From: Bacteroidetes bacterium UBA5697
GTDB taxonomy: Bacteria > Bacteroidota > Bacteroidia > B-17B0 > Aurantibacillaceae
NCBI GenBank assembly: GCA_002420145.1
Contig: DIHL01000011.1
Span: forward strand, 1 to 38,556
Reading direction: 5' to 3'
Length of the DNA: 38,556 nucleotides
A program made the position numbers and the translations under genes. Numbering within the stretch: position 1 is the first letter of the stretch; every line of letters starts with the position of its first letter. Under the pieces are notes generated by a model. The model ran no database searches. It worked only from the letters and a program-made list of their open reading frames with translations, and was not told the DNA's origin. Of the stretch, positions 1-9,300 are shown one piece after another.

Positions 1-26
1 CCGAGTGAAATTTCACTCGGCTTTTT
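1..26 (+). terminator. Rho-independent terminator, palindromic stem
   Basis: Bases 1-20 form a perfect palindrome (stem CCGAGTGA/TCACTCGG around AATT) followed by CTTTTT. In the + direction it would end a gene lying left of the window. The A-rich flank on its other side means it may also end the minus-strand gene at 54-2663. Confidence 0.75.
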
Positions 27-53
27 CATTATGAAAACGTGTGTCTTAGAAAA

Positions 54-2663
54 TTATTTAATGATTTTTTTGGAAATTGAATTGCCGTTAATGTCGATTG
101 CATTTGCAATATAAACTCCTTGATTAAGTAATGAAATATCAATCTTATAAGTTGAATTTGCTTCAATCTCAATGTCTTTTTGCTCAAGTACTAATTTTCC
201 AGACAAATCAAATATTGAAATTTGAGACAATTTGTGGTTAGAATTATTTGATTTTAAGTTCAATACGTTATCTGAATTAAAAATCATTAAATCATTTGCA
301 AATACTGTTTGACTGATAGAAGAGCTTTCTTGGTTTTTACTTAAACGTAAAACAAAATCATTGTTTTCTCCAGTTTTATCAACGTTTATAGGAACAGATT
401 TATTTAAATCAAATCTCTCACCAGTTTTAATGTTTTCTATCCAAATGAATTTATATTCACCAATATTTAAAACAGATGGTTGTATGTAATATAATCCCGT
501 TTTAGGTGAAAATAATTCAATTGGTAGTGTAACATTATTTTGTTTGTCATTTACAGCATTAGTTAATAGTTTTCTATCACCTGTATTGAAAGATATAGTA
601 GAAGCTTCTGCTTCGGGGCTATTGAAATAAACAGCATCAATACCAATATCCCACTTTTCAGTAGTATTTTCTTCAATGTTTACTTTTGCTTCATTAAAAT
701 ATTCTACACTCGAATTGGTATACATTAATTTTATATCATAATTAGGTGCTAAACGATGAAAACTTGTCGCAGTAACGGATGATTTTGAATTTTCAGGAAC
801 TGAGATAGAAGCACCTGAGCTAGTAGCATAAGCCCAAAATCCTTGGTGAGAAGTAAGAATGGCATTTGTTCCATAATCTGTCCAAACTCCATTGTCATAA
901 CCATAAGCGTGCCCGTCAGTGTTGGTTTTATTGACAAGTGAGTAATCAATGGCAGAAGCAAACGGATTTCCAACTAAATTTAATCCAGCATTAGCTCCTG
1001 CGCCCGCTGAATAAGACAAATTTATAATTTTTGTGTTAAAGCTAGGTACTCCTCTTGAATCAAAAATTTTAGCGTTCCAGTTATTCATATTGTCAGATAA
1101 ATAGACCCCATATCCTGTTCCAGGGTTCAAAACTGTCAATGAATTTGTTATATAAGCATAGGTTGAAGTAGGTTCATTATACGTATACACTGATTTAAAA
1201 GAACCAGCGCTTCCATCAGTACCCGTAATACCTGCCGGACAGTCACAGCCTAAACCACTCATATACATTTCATCATCCCAGTCATAAATAGTAGTGCCTT
1301 GAACAGGACTACTTAAATCATGCCATGCCTTAGTACGACCAGAAACATGTTTTTGAATTATCATATTTCCTGAGAAAGAACCACTTGCCCCTACAATTCC
1401 CAAACGTGCCGTTTTAGAAGCATTACTAATTAATGTGAGATTTCCATTTGAGTTAAAATCACCATTGGTAACTGTTAAAACATCTGTAACAGATTGAGGT
1501 GAATTGATTGTTACTCCTGAAGTGTTGTTAAGAGTTAAGGCATAAAATTGTGTATTACTCGAACCTGATATACTTTGAGTTGCGGTTCCATTTAAGGTAA
1601 TTAAACCACTTCTGCAATTTAGGGAGCCATTATTTGTTAGATTACCACTTATGTTCAAAGAATAGTTAGAGGTCGATACATCTAAAGTGCCACTATTAAT
1701 AGTTGTATTCGTTGAGGTCAGGTTGGTTCCCAGTAAAACAGTGCCTGTTCCACCTACAATCATGTTATTAATAGTTTCAGTTGAACTACGCGTGATTGTT
1801 TGAGTACCGGAACCATTGAAAGTAATTGTGCCCTGATTTAAAATCGTTCTATTAGCATTATTCAACCAATTCCCTCCAACTGTTAAATTGAAATTATTCA
1901 AGTCAAGAACGTTATTAGTTCCGGCACTCAAAGTCAAATTATTTAACACTATCAAATTTCCAAAGGCTTTTTTTGTCTGTGAAGTTGCACTAGTAAGCGT
2001 TAAATTATAATAAGTTGCAGGATGTACAGTAATTTGTATATATGTCACAGTGTTTCCAATAGCAGAAAAGTTTACATTTAGTGTTCCTCCAATGGCTGCA
2101 GGTAATGTTAAAAATGAATTTGGTCCATTAACCCAAGAAGCAGAGTTGCTTATATATATTTTTGAAGTAACATTCCCAAGATTAGTAACAACAGCATTAT
2201 TACTCGGCCGCATGTAATTAGTTGTTGGTTTGTTTATTACAGTTCCAGCCGCTATTGTAGTATTAGCATAAAAATACCATTCTCCAGAATTTGTAAGAGG
2301 AGTTGAACTTGTTATAATCGAAGGTGCAAATATTCTAAAGTAATAGAATGTTCCAATAATTGAACCATTATTAGTTAAATCACCATAAGCGTTAAGAGCT
2401 TTTGAATTCAAATTTAATGTGCCACTTGCAGCTATTGTTAAGGTTTTAAAATAGTTTTGCAAATTAATTAAAATAACTGTATGCCCCCCATTAATAGTTA
2501 CATCATCATCCAAATCAGGAATGCCATCTGTATCTATCGCGCCAGTTACAGTCCATGTTCCTGGAGCGCTCCAAGTCCCAGAAGCTACACTTGAAAAGGT
2601 TGAAGCAGTTGTATTATTTATGCCTATTAAGACAAAGAATAAAATTGTAAATATTTTTCCCAT
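54..2663 (-). CDS. Secreted repeat-rich protein with type A T9SS sorting domain
   Basis: An 869-residue exported protein, probably a cell-surface or secreted adhesin-like or structural protein; no catalytic motif is visible. Residues 1-20 are a signal peptide (hydrophobic core ILFFVLIGI, ending TTA). The next ~400 residues are rich in N, T, G and S and carry degenerate repeats such as GNWLNN, GTITFNGSGTQTI, GNLTNNG and LITLNGTATQSI, the pattern of a right-handed beta-helix. A beta-sandwich-like region follows. The last ~75 residues (FDLSGKLVLEQ, NQGVYIANAIDINGN, ending KKIIK) match a type A C-terminal domain that directs export by the type IX system and is then removed. The start at 2663 places the signal peptide at the N-terminus. 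A TACATTTG -7 box lies just upstream. Exact role unknown. Confidence 0.85.
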   Translation of the reverse strand: MGKIFTILFFVLIGINNTTASTFSSVASGTWSAPGTWTVTGAIDTDGIPDLDDDVTINGGHTVILINLQNYFKTLTIAASGTLNLNSKALNAYGDLTNNGSIIGTFYYFRIFAPSIITSSTPLTNSGEWYFYANTTIAAGTVINKPTTNYMRPSNNAVVTNLGNVTSKIYISNSASWVNGPNSFLTLPAAIGGTLNVNFSAIGNTVTYIQITVHPATYYNLTLTSATSQTKKAFGNLIVLNNLTLSAGTNNVLDLNNFNLTVGGNWLNNANRTILNQGTITFNGSGTQTITRSSTETINNMIVGGTGTVLLGTNLTSTNTTINSGTLDVSTSNYSLNISGNLTNNGSLNCRSGLITLNGTATQSISGSSNTQFYALTLNNTSGVTINSPQSVTDVLTVTNGDFNSNGNLTLISNASKTARLGIVGASGSFSGNMIIQKHVSGRTKAWHDLSSPVQGTTIYDWDDEMYMSGLGCDCPAGITGTDGSAGSFKSVYTYNEPTSTYAYITNSLTVLNPGTGYGVYLSDNMNNWNAKIFDSRGVPSFNTKIINLSYSAGAGANAGLNLVGNPFASAIDYSLVNKTNTDGHAYGYDNGVWTDYGTNAILTSHQGFWAYATSSGASISVPENSKSSVTATSFHRLAPNYDIKLMYTNSSVEYFNEAKVNIEENTTEKWDIGIDAVYFNSPEAEASTISFNTGDRKLLTNAVNDKQNNVTLPIELFSPKTGLYYIQPSVLNIGEYKFIWIENIKTGERFDLNKSVPINVDKTGENNDFVLRLSKNQESSSISQTVFANDLMIFNSDNVLNLKSNNSNHKLSQISIFDLSGKLVLEQKDIEIEANSTYKIDISLLNQGVYIANAIDINGNSISKKIIK

Positions 2664-2687
2664 GGTGCTAAATTTTAATGATTAAAC

Positions 2688-2695
2688 CAAATGTA
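2688..2695 (-). promoter_or_regulatory. -7 promoter box for the T9SS protein gene
   Basis: On the minus strand the bases read TACATTTG, an exact match to the Bacteroidota -7 consensus TAnnTTTG, 24 bases before the ATG. No well-spaced -33 TTTG is evident. Confidence 0.5.
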
Positions 2696-2754
2696 TAAAA
2701 AACAAACGAAAATTCCTACTTAAAGACTCAATAAATATGCCATTTGTTAATAAA

Positions 2755-2796
2755 AGCAAAAAGCGCCCCATGATTTAACATTAGACGCTTTTTGCT
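2755..2796 (-). terminator. Hairpin terminator after the DUF3467 gene
   Basis: An 11-bp perfect inverted repeat (AGCAAAAAGCG at 2755-2765, CGCTTTTTGCT at 2786-2796) with a 20-base loop lies 17 bases past the DUF3467 stop. The T tract is inside the stem, so it could act in either direction. Confidence 0.65.
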
Positions 2797-2812
2797 AAAA
2801 ATAAACTAGTCG

Positions 2813-3124
2813 TTAAGCTTGGGCAGTTGGTCCGCCAAAACTTAATGGTAAGGCGTTCATTTCGCTATCTTTTATTTTTCCATGCATTTGTTCAAAACGA
2901 GTAACATTATCCGCTAAGGCTTTCATTAAACGCTTCGCGTGTTGAGGAGTTAGTACAATACGAGATTTTACTTTTGCTTTAGGTACACCCGGCATTACTT
3001 TAATAAAATCAACCACAAACTCCGTTGGAGAATGCGTAATAATAGCAAGGTTTGAATATATGCCTTCTGCAATCTCTTCAGAAAGTTCGATGTTTAACTG
3101 GTTTTCAGGGTTTTGATTTTCCAT
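2813..3124 (-). CDS. DUF3467 family protein
   Basis: A 103-residue cytosolic protein without signal peptide or membrane segment. The pattern ELSEEIAEGIYSNLAIITHSPTEFVVDF, then MPGVPKAKVKSRIVLTP, then HAKRLMKALADNV is the signature of DUF3467, a small family common in Bacteroidota and of unknown biochemical role. The start at 3124 is the only ATG before the conserved region. It lies 123 bases downstream of htpG on the same strand, with a large palindrome between them, so it may be cotranscribed or have its own promoter (a TACCTTTA box is present about 14 bases before the ATG). Nothing in the sequence shows a function. Confidence 0.85.
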   Translation of the reverse strand: MENQNPENQLNIELSEEIAEGIYSNLAIITHSPTEFVVDFIKVMPGVPKAKVKSRIVLTPQHAKRLMKALADNVTRFEQMHGKIKDSEMNALPLSFGGPTAQA

Positions 3125-3169
3125 GGTGTTTTTTTATTAAAGGTACTATTTTTATTTAATGTTACCGTC

Positions 3170-3225
3170 GTCACCCTGAACTTGATTCAGGGTCTCATGA
3201 GATGCTGAATCAAGTTCAGCATGAC
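3170..3225. repeat. 56-bp nested palindromic element
   Basis: Bases 3170-3225 form an almost perfect 56-bp palindrome: 24 of 28 position pairs are complementary around the centre TCATGA. Each half is also a hairpin by itself: CCCTGAA/TTCAGGG at 3174-3192 and ATGCTGAA/TTCAGCAT at 3202-3222. It lies between htpG and the DUF3467 gene and could end or stabilise htpG mRNA. It resembles the dispersed GTCA..CTGA..TGAC intergenic repeats at 9894-9918 and 10792-10839. Confidence 0.8.
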
Positions 3226-3247
3226 TGAACTCTCCGAGTTGAGAAAA

Positions 3248-5146
3248 TTAATTAATCATTTCAACTGAGCGTTTTACAAATTTCGTTAACTCTTCGCCTT
3301 TTAATAAGCCTTGAGACAACAAGGCTAAATCGGCTGCTTGTTTTGCTAATTGACTTTGTTTAGCGGCATCTTTTTCCACTAATATTTTACTAATTAATGG
3401 GTGGTTTGCATTTACTACTAAGTTATACATATCAGGCATTGAACCATAAAAGTTCATGCCGCCTCCGCCACCCATGGCTTGCATGTCTTTCATACGACGC
3501 ATAAACTCAGGACGTGTAATTAACATCGGAGAATCTGTCTCGCTTAAGCTTTCAAAAGTAACGGTGTATTTTTCTTTAGCTACAACTCCTTCCACAATTG
3601 GTTTTAAGGTATTTTGCTCTTCTTCACTTAATTTACTGACTTGTCCGTCGTCTTTCTTAATCAATTTTTCAACTGTATCAGCATCTACACGCACAAATTG
3701 CGTATTGGTTAATTTACTTTCTAAGTGATTGATTAAATGCGAATCTAATGGAGAATCCATTAATAACACATCATAACCTCTTGATTTTGCTGCGTCAATA
3801 TAAGTATGTTGTTCGTCGGTATTAGTTGCATACAAGAAAACCACTTTACCATCTTTATCTGTTTGATTAGCTTTTACATGAGCATCATATTCTTCTAAGG
3901 TAAAGGCTTTAGCTTCAGTGTTTTTTACTAATGCAAACTTCGATGCTTTTTCGTAAAACTTCTCGTCGCTAATCATTCCATACTGCACAAATATTTTCAC
4001 ATCATCCCACTTTGCTTCAAAATCAGGACGTTCTTTTTTGAAAATCTCTTCTAATTTATCTGCTACTTTTTTAGTGATATGTGCTGATATTTTCTTCACA
4101 TTTCCGTCAGCTTGTAAGTAGCTACGGCTTACGTTTAATGGAATATCTGGGCTATCAATCACACCACGTAACATCGTTAAAAAATCAGGAACAATGTTTT
4201 CTACATTATCCGTTACAAACACTTGGTTACTATATAATTGAATACGGTCTTTAGGCGCTTCAAACTTATTCGATAATTTAGGGAAATATAAAATACCTGT
4301 TAAGTTAAATGGATAATCTACATTTAAGTGAATATGAAACAAAGGCTCTTCAAATTGCATTGGGTACAATTCACGATAGAATGCTTTATAATCTTCATCT
4401 TTTAAATCTACTGGTTTTTTAATCCAAGCTGGCACAGGATTATTGATGATATTTTCTACTTGAATTTCATTTTCTTTTTCGTGACCTTTTTCGTCTTTTT
4501 CTCCCGTTGGAACCCATTCTGATTTTGTTCCAAAAACAATTTCAACTGGTAAAAACTTACAGTATTTTTTTAGTAAGCCTTCAATTTTTGAGTTTTCTAA
4601 AAATTCTAAACTATCTTCAGCAACGTGTAAAACAATCTCTGTTCCTCTGTCAGTTTTTGTAGTAATTTCTTCAATCGTATATTCAGGACTTCCATCACAT
4701 TCCCAACGAACGGCTTTACTACCTTCTTTATGAGATAATGAGAAAATTTCTACTTTTTGTGCTACCATAAAGGCAGAATAAAAACCTAAACCAAAGTGAC
4801 CAATCACCACGTTTTTATCTACTTTATCTTTGTATTTAGTCACAAATTCTTCAGCACCACTAAAGGCAATTTGTGTAATGTATTTTTCAATTTCTTCAGC
4901 TGTCATACCAATACCTTTATCTTTAATGGTAATGGTTTTAGCTGCTTTATCAACTTTCACTTCAATTTTTAAATCACCTAATTCGCCTTTAGCTTCGCCC
5001 ATGGATGATAAGGCTTTTAGCTTTTGAGTCGCATCCGTTGCGTTACTTACTAACTCACGTAAAAAGATTTCATTATCGCTGTAAAGAAACTTTTTAATAA
5101 TTGGGAAAATGTTTTCGGTTTGTACGTTAATTTTTCCAGTGCTCAT
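3248..5146 (-). CDS. htpG: Molecular chaperone HtpG (Hsp90)
   Basis: A 632-residue cytosolic ATP-dependent chaperone, the bacterial Hsp90. The N-terminal GHKL ATPase domain has FLRELVSNATDA (catalytic Glu and Mg-binding Asn), DKGIGM (nucleotide-binding DxGxG) and the glycine-rich lid GHFGLGFYSAF, with DRGTEIVLH closing the site. The middle domain contains GILYFPK and the conserved region LYSNQVFVTDNVENIVPDFL, followed by the client-loop arginine region VSRSYLQ. The C-terminal dimerisation domain ends near residue 632 and lacks the eukaryotic MEEVD tail. Length is normal for the family. The ATG at 5146 starts the conserved MSTGKINVQTENIFPI. No CIRCE operator is seen upstream. Confidence 0.98.
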   Translation of the reverse strand: MSTGKINVQTENIFPIIKKFLYSDNEIFLRELVSNATDATQKLKALSSMGEAKGELGDLKIEVKVDKAAKTITIKDKGIGMTAEEIEKYITQIAFSGAEEFVTKYKDKVDKNVVIGHFGLGFYSAFMVAQKVEIFSLSHKEGSKAVRWECDGSPEYTIEEITTKTDRGTEIVLHVAEDSLEFLENSKIEGLLKKYCKFLPVEIVFGTKSEWVPTGEKDEKGHEKENEIQVENIINNPVPAWIKKPVDLKDEDYKAFYRELYPMQFEEPLFHIHLNVDYPFNLTGILYFPKLSNKFEAPKDRIQLYSNQVFVTDNVENIVPDFLTMLRGVIDSPDIPLNVSRSYLQADGNVKKISAHITKKVADKLEEIFKKERPDFEAKWDDVKIFVQYGMISDEKFYEKASKFALVKNTEAKAFTLEEYDAHVKANQTDKDGKVVFLYATNTDEQHTYIDAAKSRGYDVLLMDSPLDSHLINHLESKLTNTQFVRVDADTVEKLIKKDDGQVSKLSEEEQNTLKPIVEGVVAKEKYTVTFESLSETDSPMLITRPEFMRRMKDMQAMGGGGGMNFYGSMPDMYNLVVNANHPLISKILVEKDAAKQSQLAKQAADLALLSQGLLKGEELTKFVKRSVEMIN

Positions 5147-5258
5147 GTTTTAAAATATTTAGGTTTTATGAATATAAATTTTTTCCGCCTTTTATAGTCA
5201 AAGGTTGTACCAATAGGGTAGAAGGTGACAAAATGACAAAATAATATAATTTATACAG

Positions 5259-5280
5259 TTGTCCTAGTCGGACTCAAACC
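5259..5280 (-). other. tRNA 3'-end-like remnant
   Basis: On the minus strand these 22 bases fit the end of a tRNA: GG, a T-loop TTTGAGT (C56 changed to T), T-stem half CCGAC, acceptor half TAGGACA and discriminator A. They agree with the 3' end of the intact tRNA-Gln at 6108-6180 at about 16 of 22 positions. The bases upstream (5281 onward) contain no anticodon or D arm. It is therefore a remnant or chance likeness, not a working tRNA. Confidence 0.4.
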
Positions 5281-5390
5281 TATTTTATTTAGGTGATTTA
5301 CCGTTATTAAACATACACTTTTTAATATTTTAGAAAACTTTATTTCATAATATCAGTAAACTGTTCTATTTTTACTACAAATTAAATTAC

Positions 5391-5582
5391 ATGGCTAAAG
5401 AAGAAATAGTTGAAATTTCTGAAAGTTATATTCATTTACGAAGTGATGAAGTGCCTGAATGGGTTAAAAATCTTGATTCATTGAAAGTAAAGATTCGCGA
5501 AAATATTTTGAATTCAAATTCTCAAAATAATATTGAGGGTATAACTTTTTGCCATCCTATTCATGTACCAAGTTCGAAGTAA
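5391..5582 (+). CDS. Small protein of unknown function
   Basis: A 63-residue, acidic N-terminal, apparently soluble protein with no recognised domain. It starts MAKEEIVEISESYIHLRSDEV and includes a PEWVKNLDSLK stretch. The ATG at 5391 follows a TATTTTTA -7-like box at 5367-5374, giving a short leader. Its last 20 bases overlap the start of the next gene (ATG 5563) in another frame, so the two are probably translationally coupled. The overlap and small size recall toxin-antitoxin or effector-immunity pairs, but no sequence motif proves that. It lies in the gap between htpG and tRNA-Gln. It is probably a real gene, given its coupling to the larger downstream one. Confidence 0.6.
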   Translation: MAKEEIVEISESYIHLRSDEVPEWVKNLDSLKVKIRENILNSNSQNNIEGITFCHPIHVPSSK

Positions 5583-6045
5583 CGGAAATGGTTATTCTTT
5601 TCAAACCTCAAATGGAAGTATTTATGAGGTTTACTTTACAAAATTAGATACTTATGGTGAATATTTCTTAAATGAGATAGGAACTAGCGATATTTATTAT
5701 TTTGGCATAGAAAGAATGACACCTAAAAAAGGTGGAAAGGATTTTTTTATTAAAAGAACAATAGCTTACATAATTATTACTTTTTTTATCGAAAATCCTA
5801 AGGCTGTTTTATTTTTCAATTATAGTAATGATAATGAAAACATAAACGGTAGGAGAAAAATTTTCAAGGACTGGTTTGATGAATATTCAGAACATTCATT
5901 GTACCAATTTTACCAGCATGATTATTCCGATAGTGTTACCTTATGTGCATTATACAGAAGACAAGGAAGAGAATTTGATAAAATCAGAAGTGGTATCAAA
6001 AAAATTACGATGAATTTTGGAAATGATTTTGAAATAGGTAAATAA
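5563..6045 (+). CDS. DUF6169-like protein
   Basis: A 160-residue soluble protein. The N-terminal pattern YSFQTSNGSIYEVYF, the central helix IAYIIITFFIENP, then VLFFNYSNDN and the motif RRKIFKDWFDEYS resemble the DUF6169 family as I recall it: proteins of about 150 residues scattered among Bacteroidota, function unknown. It begins inside the 3' end of the 63-residue gene (20-base overlap), implying coupling, and is followed by a strong terminator shared with the convergent tRNA-Gln. Its accessory position next to a tRNA suggests recent acquisition. The family name is from memory of its motifs and is less certain than the gene call. Confidence 0.7.
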   Translation: MYQVRSNGNGYSFQTSNGSIYEVYFTKLDTYGEYFLNEIGTSDIYYFGIERMTPKKGGKDFFIKRTIAYIIITFFIENPKAVLFFNYSNDNENINGRRKIFKDWFDEYSEHSLYQFYQHDYSDSVTLCALYRRQGREFDKIRSGIKKITMNFGNDFEIGK

Positions 6046-6072
6046 GCATTTAAGAAGCTGTTAAAATCAAAA

Positions 6073-6106
6073 AGCCCTCTCAATCATTGATTAAGAGGGC
6101 TTTTTT
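6073..6106. terminator. Bidirectional Rho-independent terminator
   Basis: The stem AGCCCTCT (6073-6080)/AGAGGGCT (6094-6101) has a 13-base loop and T6 on the + side. On the minus side the A-run before it becomes a TTTTT tail. It ends both the DUF6169-like gene and tRNA-Gln, which converge here. Confidence 0.9.
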
Positions 6107-6107
6107 G

Positions 6108-6180
6108 TTGTCCGACTAGGGCTCGAACCTAGACTCTACTGAACCAAAATCAGTCGTGTTGCCAGTTACACCATCGGACA
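6108..6180 (-). tRNA. tRNA-Gln (anticodon UUG)
   Basis: A full cloverleaf of 73 bases can be drawn on the minus strand. The acceptor stem is TGTCCGA/TCGGACA with discriminator A. The D arm is GTGT/ACAC. The anticodon stem is ACTGA/TCAGT with loop TTTTGGT, giving anticodon TTG. The T arm is CTAGG/CCTAG around TTCGAGC. CCA is not encoded, as is usual in Bacteroidota. It decodes CAA (and CAG by wobble). A good promoter lies 29 bases upstream and a terminator immediately follows. Confidence 0.97.
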
Positions 6181-6208
6181 ATCTAAACTTCCTGAAAAGT
6201 TCGGGGCA

Positions 6209-6238
6209 CAAAAATAACAAAATATCTTCATTTACAAA
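6209..6238 (-). promoter_or_regulatory. Promoter of tRNA-Gln
   Basis: On the minus strand a -33 TTTG (6238-6235) and an exact -7 box TATTTTTG (6216-6209) are separated by 18 bases, the spacing typical of Bacteroidota sigma-ABfr promoters. The tRNA 5' end follows 28 bases later. Confidence 0.65.
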
Positions 6239-6320
6239 AAATTCATAAAAAAAAACTTTCATTCTGTTTAAGTGCCTTTTTTAGTTAAATTCGCATCTTA
6301 TAGCTTTTTAAAATAAAAAT

Positions 6321-9300
6321 ATGCAGTTTAAAAAATTAAACAACATTATTGGCTGGATTGTTTTCGCCATTGCAACATTTACCTATGTTTCTACAATTGA
6401 GCCAACAGCAAGCTTTTGGGATTGTGGCGAGTACATTGCTTGTGCTTATAAATTAGAGGTTGGTCACCCTCCTGGAGCACCATTCTTTTTATTAGTTGGC
6501 CGCTTCTTTGCCTTAATGGCTGGTGGAGATCCTGCCATGGCTGGTAAAATGATTAACATCATGTCGGCTTTATGTAGTTCGTTTACTATTTTATTCTTAT
6601 TCTGGACGATTACTCGTATTGGAATTAAAGCTATTGTAAAAAAAGGTGAAGAATTTACTTCTGCTAAACAATGGGCAGTTATTGGTGCTGGTATTGTTGG
6701 TGGTTTAGCGTATACATTTTCTGATTCATTTTGGTTCTCAGCTGTTGAAGGTGAGGTATATGCGATGTCATCTTTCTTTACAGCTTTAGTGTTTTGGGCA
6801 GTTTTAAAATGGGAAGAAGAAGATACGACTAATCCAGCTGGTTCTATGAGATGGTTGGTGTTAATTGCTTATTTAATGGGATTATCAATCGGTGTCCATT
6901 TATTAAATTTATTAACTATCCCAGCTATTTGCTTTATTTATTATTTCAAAAAGTATCCATTTACTTGGAAATCATTTTTTATCACAGGAATTATCTCATT
7001 AATTATTTTAGGAGGTATTCAAAATATTATGATTCCTAAAATTGTGAAGTTCGCAGCTGATTACGAAATTTTCTTCGTGAACAAATTAGGAATGGGCTTT
7101 AATATAGGTTCAGCATTTTATTTTGTGATTTTATTTACGGCGCTTACAGCATTGATTATGTACACCGTAAAAAAGAAAGAATCTTACTATAAATTTGGTT
7201 TTTATACAGCAATTTTATTTGCTGGAATTGCAGTCATTTCTGCAAACGGCATAGGCTCAATGTTTACTCGCGTTCTTGTGTTAGGTGGTTTATTGTACGG
7301 AATTAACTACTTGAAAACAAAAAACATCAATACGCTTAATGTCATTTTAATAAGTTTTACAACCCTAATTATTGGTTATTCATCATTCTTTATTTTAATT
7401 ATCCGTTCTCAGGCAAATACACCAATGGATGAAAATGATCCAGAGAATGCCATTACAATGTTGTCATACTTAAATCGTGAGCAATATGGCGACTGGCCTT
7501 TAACTTATGGTCAGTATTATAATGCTCCAACAGATAATGCCAATTTTAAAGATGGAGAACCTGTTTATGCTAAAGATGAGGCTTCTCAAAAATATAAAAT
7601 CGTAGACGATAGAAAAAAATCTATTCCTGCTTATCAAAAAGAATATTGTACGCCTTTCCCACGTATGTGGAGTCAACAAGGAAATCACGAGGCAGCTTAT
7701 CGCTATTGGGGGGATGTTCAAAATCATCATAAGAAAAAAACAACGATGAATGAACAAACTGGTCAAATGGAAGAAGTTCAGATTCCGAATTTTGCAGCTA
7801 ACATGACTTATTTTATCAATTATCAAATTAAGTATATGTACTTGCGTTACTTTGCTTGGAACTTTATTGGTCGTCAAAATGATATTCAAGGTTTAAACGG
7901 AAATCCTTTAGAAGGTAACTGGAAAACAGGAATTAAAGCATTAGATGATGTGTTTTTAGATTCGGATACGTCTTTAACGCCTCATGCTGCATCTAATAAT
8001 ATGGCTAGCAATTCATTTTATGCATTGCCATTTATTTTAGGATTATTAGGTTTCTTCTTCCATCTAAAAAATAATAAAAATGATATGTGGGTTGTTACCT
8101 TATTGTTTTTATTAAATGGAGTAGCAGTGGTGTTTTACTTAAATCAATATCCTTACCAACCACGTGAGCGTGATTATGCGTATGTGGCCTCCTTCTATGC
8201 CTTTGCTATATTTATTGGTTTAGGTGTATTGTTCATTTTTGATTTTTTAAGTAAAAAAATAAATGCCAGAACAGCTTCTATTGTTGCATTAGGATTAGGT
8301 TTAGTTATTCCTGCATTAATGGCTGCTGAGGGTTGGGACGATCATAATCGTTCAAAAAGAACCATGAGTAGAGATTTTGCCGTGAATTATTTAAATACTT
8401 GTGCGCCAAATGCTATTTTATTTACTAATGGAGATAACGATACATTCCCATTATGGTATGCTCAAGAAGTAGAGGGTATTAGAACAGATGTTCGTGTTGT
8501 AAATTTAAGTTTATTACAAACAGACTGGTATATTAATCAAATGCGTCGTGCAGCTTACGAATCAGCTCCAGTGCCATTTACTATTCCAGCTGAAAAATAT
8601 ACTCAAAGTAAGCGCGAGGTAATTTACATTATGGATAAAGGGTCAGGACCAATGAGCTTGAAAAAAGCAATTGATTTTGCAGTATCTGATGATTTAGAAA
8701 ACAAATTAGATTACGGAAATAAACCTTTAGATTATTTCCCATCAAAATCTTTCTACGTTCCAATTGATTCGATGCAAGTGATGCGTGAAAAAGTAATTGC
8801 TGTAAAAGATACTGCCCGTTTAGCTAAAGCTATTAAGTGGTCAATTAATCGTCAGTACTTAACTAAAAATGATTTAATGGTATTAGATTTAATTGCACAT
8901 AATAACTGGAAACGTCCCATTTATTTTGCTGTAACCACTGGTTCCGAGGCTTATTTAGGATTGGAAGAATATTTCCAATTAGAAGGTTTAGCATATCGTT
9001 TAGTGCCAATTAAAAATACTGATAATGAAATGGCACAAGGTGGACGTGTAAATACAGACATTATGTACGATAACCTTATGAATAAATTTGCTTGGGGTGG
9101 TTTAGATAAAGAAGGTGTGAGTTTAGATGAGAACTGTACACGTATGGCATCTAATATGCGTATGCAAATGGCAACATTAGCAGGTGCGTTAATCAACAAA
9201 GGTCAAAAGCAAAAAGCCGAAAAAGTATTGGATTTATGTTTAGAAAAAATGCCAGATTCAAATGTGCGTTATGAAGCTACACTTTATACAATCATAGCTG

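Noticed and set aside
3456..5027. Open frames on the + strand inside htpG (3456-3728, 4830-5027)
   Set aside because: They are antisense shadows of a highly conserved gene and encode no recognisable protein.
5259..5280. A second functional tRNA
   Set aside because: Only the T-arm and acceptor end can be drawn; the anticodon and D arms are absent.
7500..7889. 129-residue open frame antisense to the DUF2723 gene
   Set aside because: It lies wholly inside a well-supported gene in the opposite strand and has a composition expected of a shadow.
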